A stretch of 8,010 bases of DNA. It comes from Patescibacteria group bacterium. Its GTDB lineage: Bacteria > Patescibacteriota > Minisyncoccia > Phycocordibacterales > JANLHH01. Positions 7,165-8,010 of this stretch are shown here, in pieces; the first letter of the stretch is position 1; each line of letters opens with the position of its first letter. The notes under the pieces were generated by a model. That model was not told the origin of the DNA, did not search any database, and saw nothing but the letters and a program-made list of their open reading frames with translations. Position numbers and translations under genes: made by a program. The DNA is taken from positions 1 to 8,010 of the forward strand of contig JANLHH010000117.1 of NCBI GenBank assembly GCA_024654605.1, given 5' to 3'.

Positions 7165-7814
7165 AGGAATCCTGCCGCAACCGCTCCGGATACGGGCCCT
7201 AACCACCAGACAAAATGGTAATCGAAATGACCGGATACTACCGCAGGGCCAAAAACACGCGCCGGATTAAGCGCGCCTCCACTGATTGTTGTACTGACCG
7301 ACACACCAAACAGGTATACTAAACCAATTGCTACTCCGGCAAGGACCTTTGACGTCCTCCTGTCAACAGCAGTTGCATAGATAGTAAATACAAATAAAAA
7401 GGTGACTATACATTCTATTAATGCAGCCTTCCAGAACTCGACTCCCTCTCCCAAAGTACAGGTACCTAAGAAAACAGTACTAACCGCATCCGGAAATAGT
7501 ATTTTTAAGAAGTATGCTGCCATTACCGCACCGGTCAATTGAGCCACAATATAGTAGGCTGCTGTACCGGCATGCATCCTCCCGGTAGCCCAGAAAGATA
7601 TTGTTATCGCCGGGTTTATGTGAGAACCTGAAATGTAACTTGTCGCGTATACAATAGCTACAATCACAATACCAAACACGGTTATCGCCCAGACAGGAAC
7701 TCCCTGTCCTTCTGTCATCTTTACGGAATGTTCCGCACATATTGCACCGGCTCCTATGAAGACGACTAAAAGTGCTCCTAATATTTCAGCTATATATTTA
7801 CTATACTTTTTCAT
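7131..7814 (-). CDS. MIP-family aquaporin / channel protein
   Basis: A 227-residue inner-membrane channel for passive transport of water or small neutral solutes. Both signature loops are intact: SGSHINPAITISF (NPA at 67-69) and SGGALNPARVFGPA (NPA at 183-185, followed by Arg186 of the selectivity filter). Six membrane helices can be placed near 7-27, 40-61, 84-104, 129-149, 156-174 and 201-221, the expected hourglass topology. By counting offsets from the NPA motifs, the filter is Phe47, Val171, Gly180 and Arg186. AqpZ has Phe/His/Thr/Arg and GlpF has Trp/Gly/Phe/Arg, so this is neither classical type. It is closer to AqpM or wider-pore channels, so I assign no symbol. The length is complete for the family. 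No good Shine-Dalgarno site precedes the ATG at 7814 (reverse strand), but the N-terminus MKKYSKYIAEILG is typical. It is convergent with the two exported-protein genes. Confidence 0.93.
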   Translation of the reverse strand: MKKYSKYIAEILGALLVVFIGAGAICAEHSVKMTEGQGVPVWAITVFGIVIVAIVYATSYISGSHINPAITISFWATGRMHAGTAAYYIVAQLTGAVMAAYFLKILFPDAVSTVFLGTCTLGEGVEFWKAALIECIVTFLFVFTIYATAVDRRTSKVLAGVAIGLVYLFGVSVSTTISGGALNPARVFGPAVVSGHFDYHFVWWLGPVSGAVAAGFLYGKVFTRKSE

Positions 7815-7922
7815 TTATGGATTTATTTAAAGTAGCTTAGCGCAGAGGGCTGATGATTTGCGAAGTATGATTGCAAAATGAAAGATTTATCCTGGTTGCC
7901 AAAAACAATATCATTTAATTAG

Positions 7923-7935
7923 CGCCCTACGGGCG
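7923..7935 (-). terminator. Short GC hairpin CGCCC-GTA-GGGCG, possible terminator
   Basis: Read on the - strand, a 5-bp all-GC stem with a 3-nt loop begins 5 nt after the stop codon of the small Cys/His frame. It lies upstream of the aquaporin gene. No clean U-tract follows on the - strand (CTAATTAAAT). On the + strand it is followed by GACTTTTAG, so either direction is possible, and the short stem makes it weak. Confidence 0.3.
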
Positions 7936-7940
7936 GACTT

Positions 7941-8010
7941 TTAGTCTTTATATTTCTCTGTACATTCCATAGTATGGTTATTACATCCAGGACATCCTAA
8001 TTTTGGCATG
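7941..8010 (-). CDS. Small Cys/His-rich protein or C-terminus of a gene running off the window
   Basis: On the - strand, an ATG at 8009 opens 22 codons ending at TAA (7941-7943). The product starts MPKLGCPGCNNHTMEC and ends TEKYKD. The spacing C-x2-C-x2-H-x3-C resembles a small metal-binding (zinc-ribbon-like) cluster, though three Cys and one His in so short a peptide do not prove it. The frame is open to the window edge, so this may be the tail of a longer protein. A small hairpin follows the stop codon, which supports a real gene end. Family not recognised. Confidence 0.35.
   Translation of the reverse strand, partial: MPKLGCPGCNNHTMECTEKYKD

Noticed and set aside
7480..7740. 86-codon Cys-containing - strand frame inside the aquaporin gene
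   Set aside because: It is frame-shifted within a full-length aquaporin that has both NPA motifs, so it is a shadow.

Overview
The window holds two exported-protein genes in tandem on the + strand, an AT-rich intergenic region with several palindromes, and an aquaporin gene on the - strand. A tiny Cys/His-rich reading frame sits at the right edge. Most of the DNA is AT-rich (single 60-base lines counted by hand give roughly 33-43% GC), while about 196-3600 is clearly GC-rich (62% in one counted line). Both exported proteins carry classical Sec signal peptides. No rRNA, tRNA, CRISPR array or intact transposase is visible. The source is probably a moderate-to-low-GC bacterium with a Gram-negative-like envelope. 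A perfect FNR-type site hints at oxygen- or nitrogen-oxide-responsive control, but taxonomy cannot be fixed from this sequence.

Layout. 1-195 is an AT-rich leader. 196-4938 encodes a 1580-residue secreted multidomain protein. In order it has a signal peptide, about 370 residues of unassigned mostly beta-like sequence, an alpha/beta-hydrolase (lipase-type) domain with a visible Ser/Asp/His set, a proline-rich hinge, a FecR-like domain, a Thr/Asp/Ala-rich linker, two nearly identical laminin-IV (laminin B)-like domains made by a 516-bp in-frame tandem duplication, and a PKD domain. 5017-6735 encodes a 572-residue exported, cysteine-free, largely helical and coiled-coil protein that I do not recognise. 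It starts 78 bp after the first gene and is probably co-transcribed with it. 6736-7130 has no convincing gene but contains an exact TTGAT-N4-ATCAA box, two further perfect dyads and possible IS-end remnants. 7131-7814 (-) is a MIP-family aquaporin, and 7941-8010 (-) is a short Cys/His-rich frame followed by a small hairpin.

How the genes may work together (inference). The large protein looks like an envelope-associated or extracellular esterase/lipase with several adhesion or carbohydrate-binding-type beta domains. The second gene may be a dedicated partner acting in the same compartment. The aquaporin is convergent to this pair and functionally independent as far as can be seen. The most notable points are the unusual domain chimera with a composition break inside one reading frame, the mosaic laminin-B duplication, the orphan partner protein, and an FNR-type site that controls no obvious gene.
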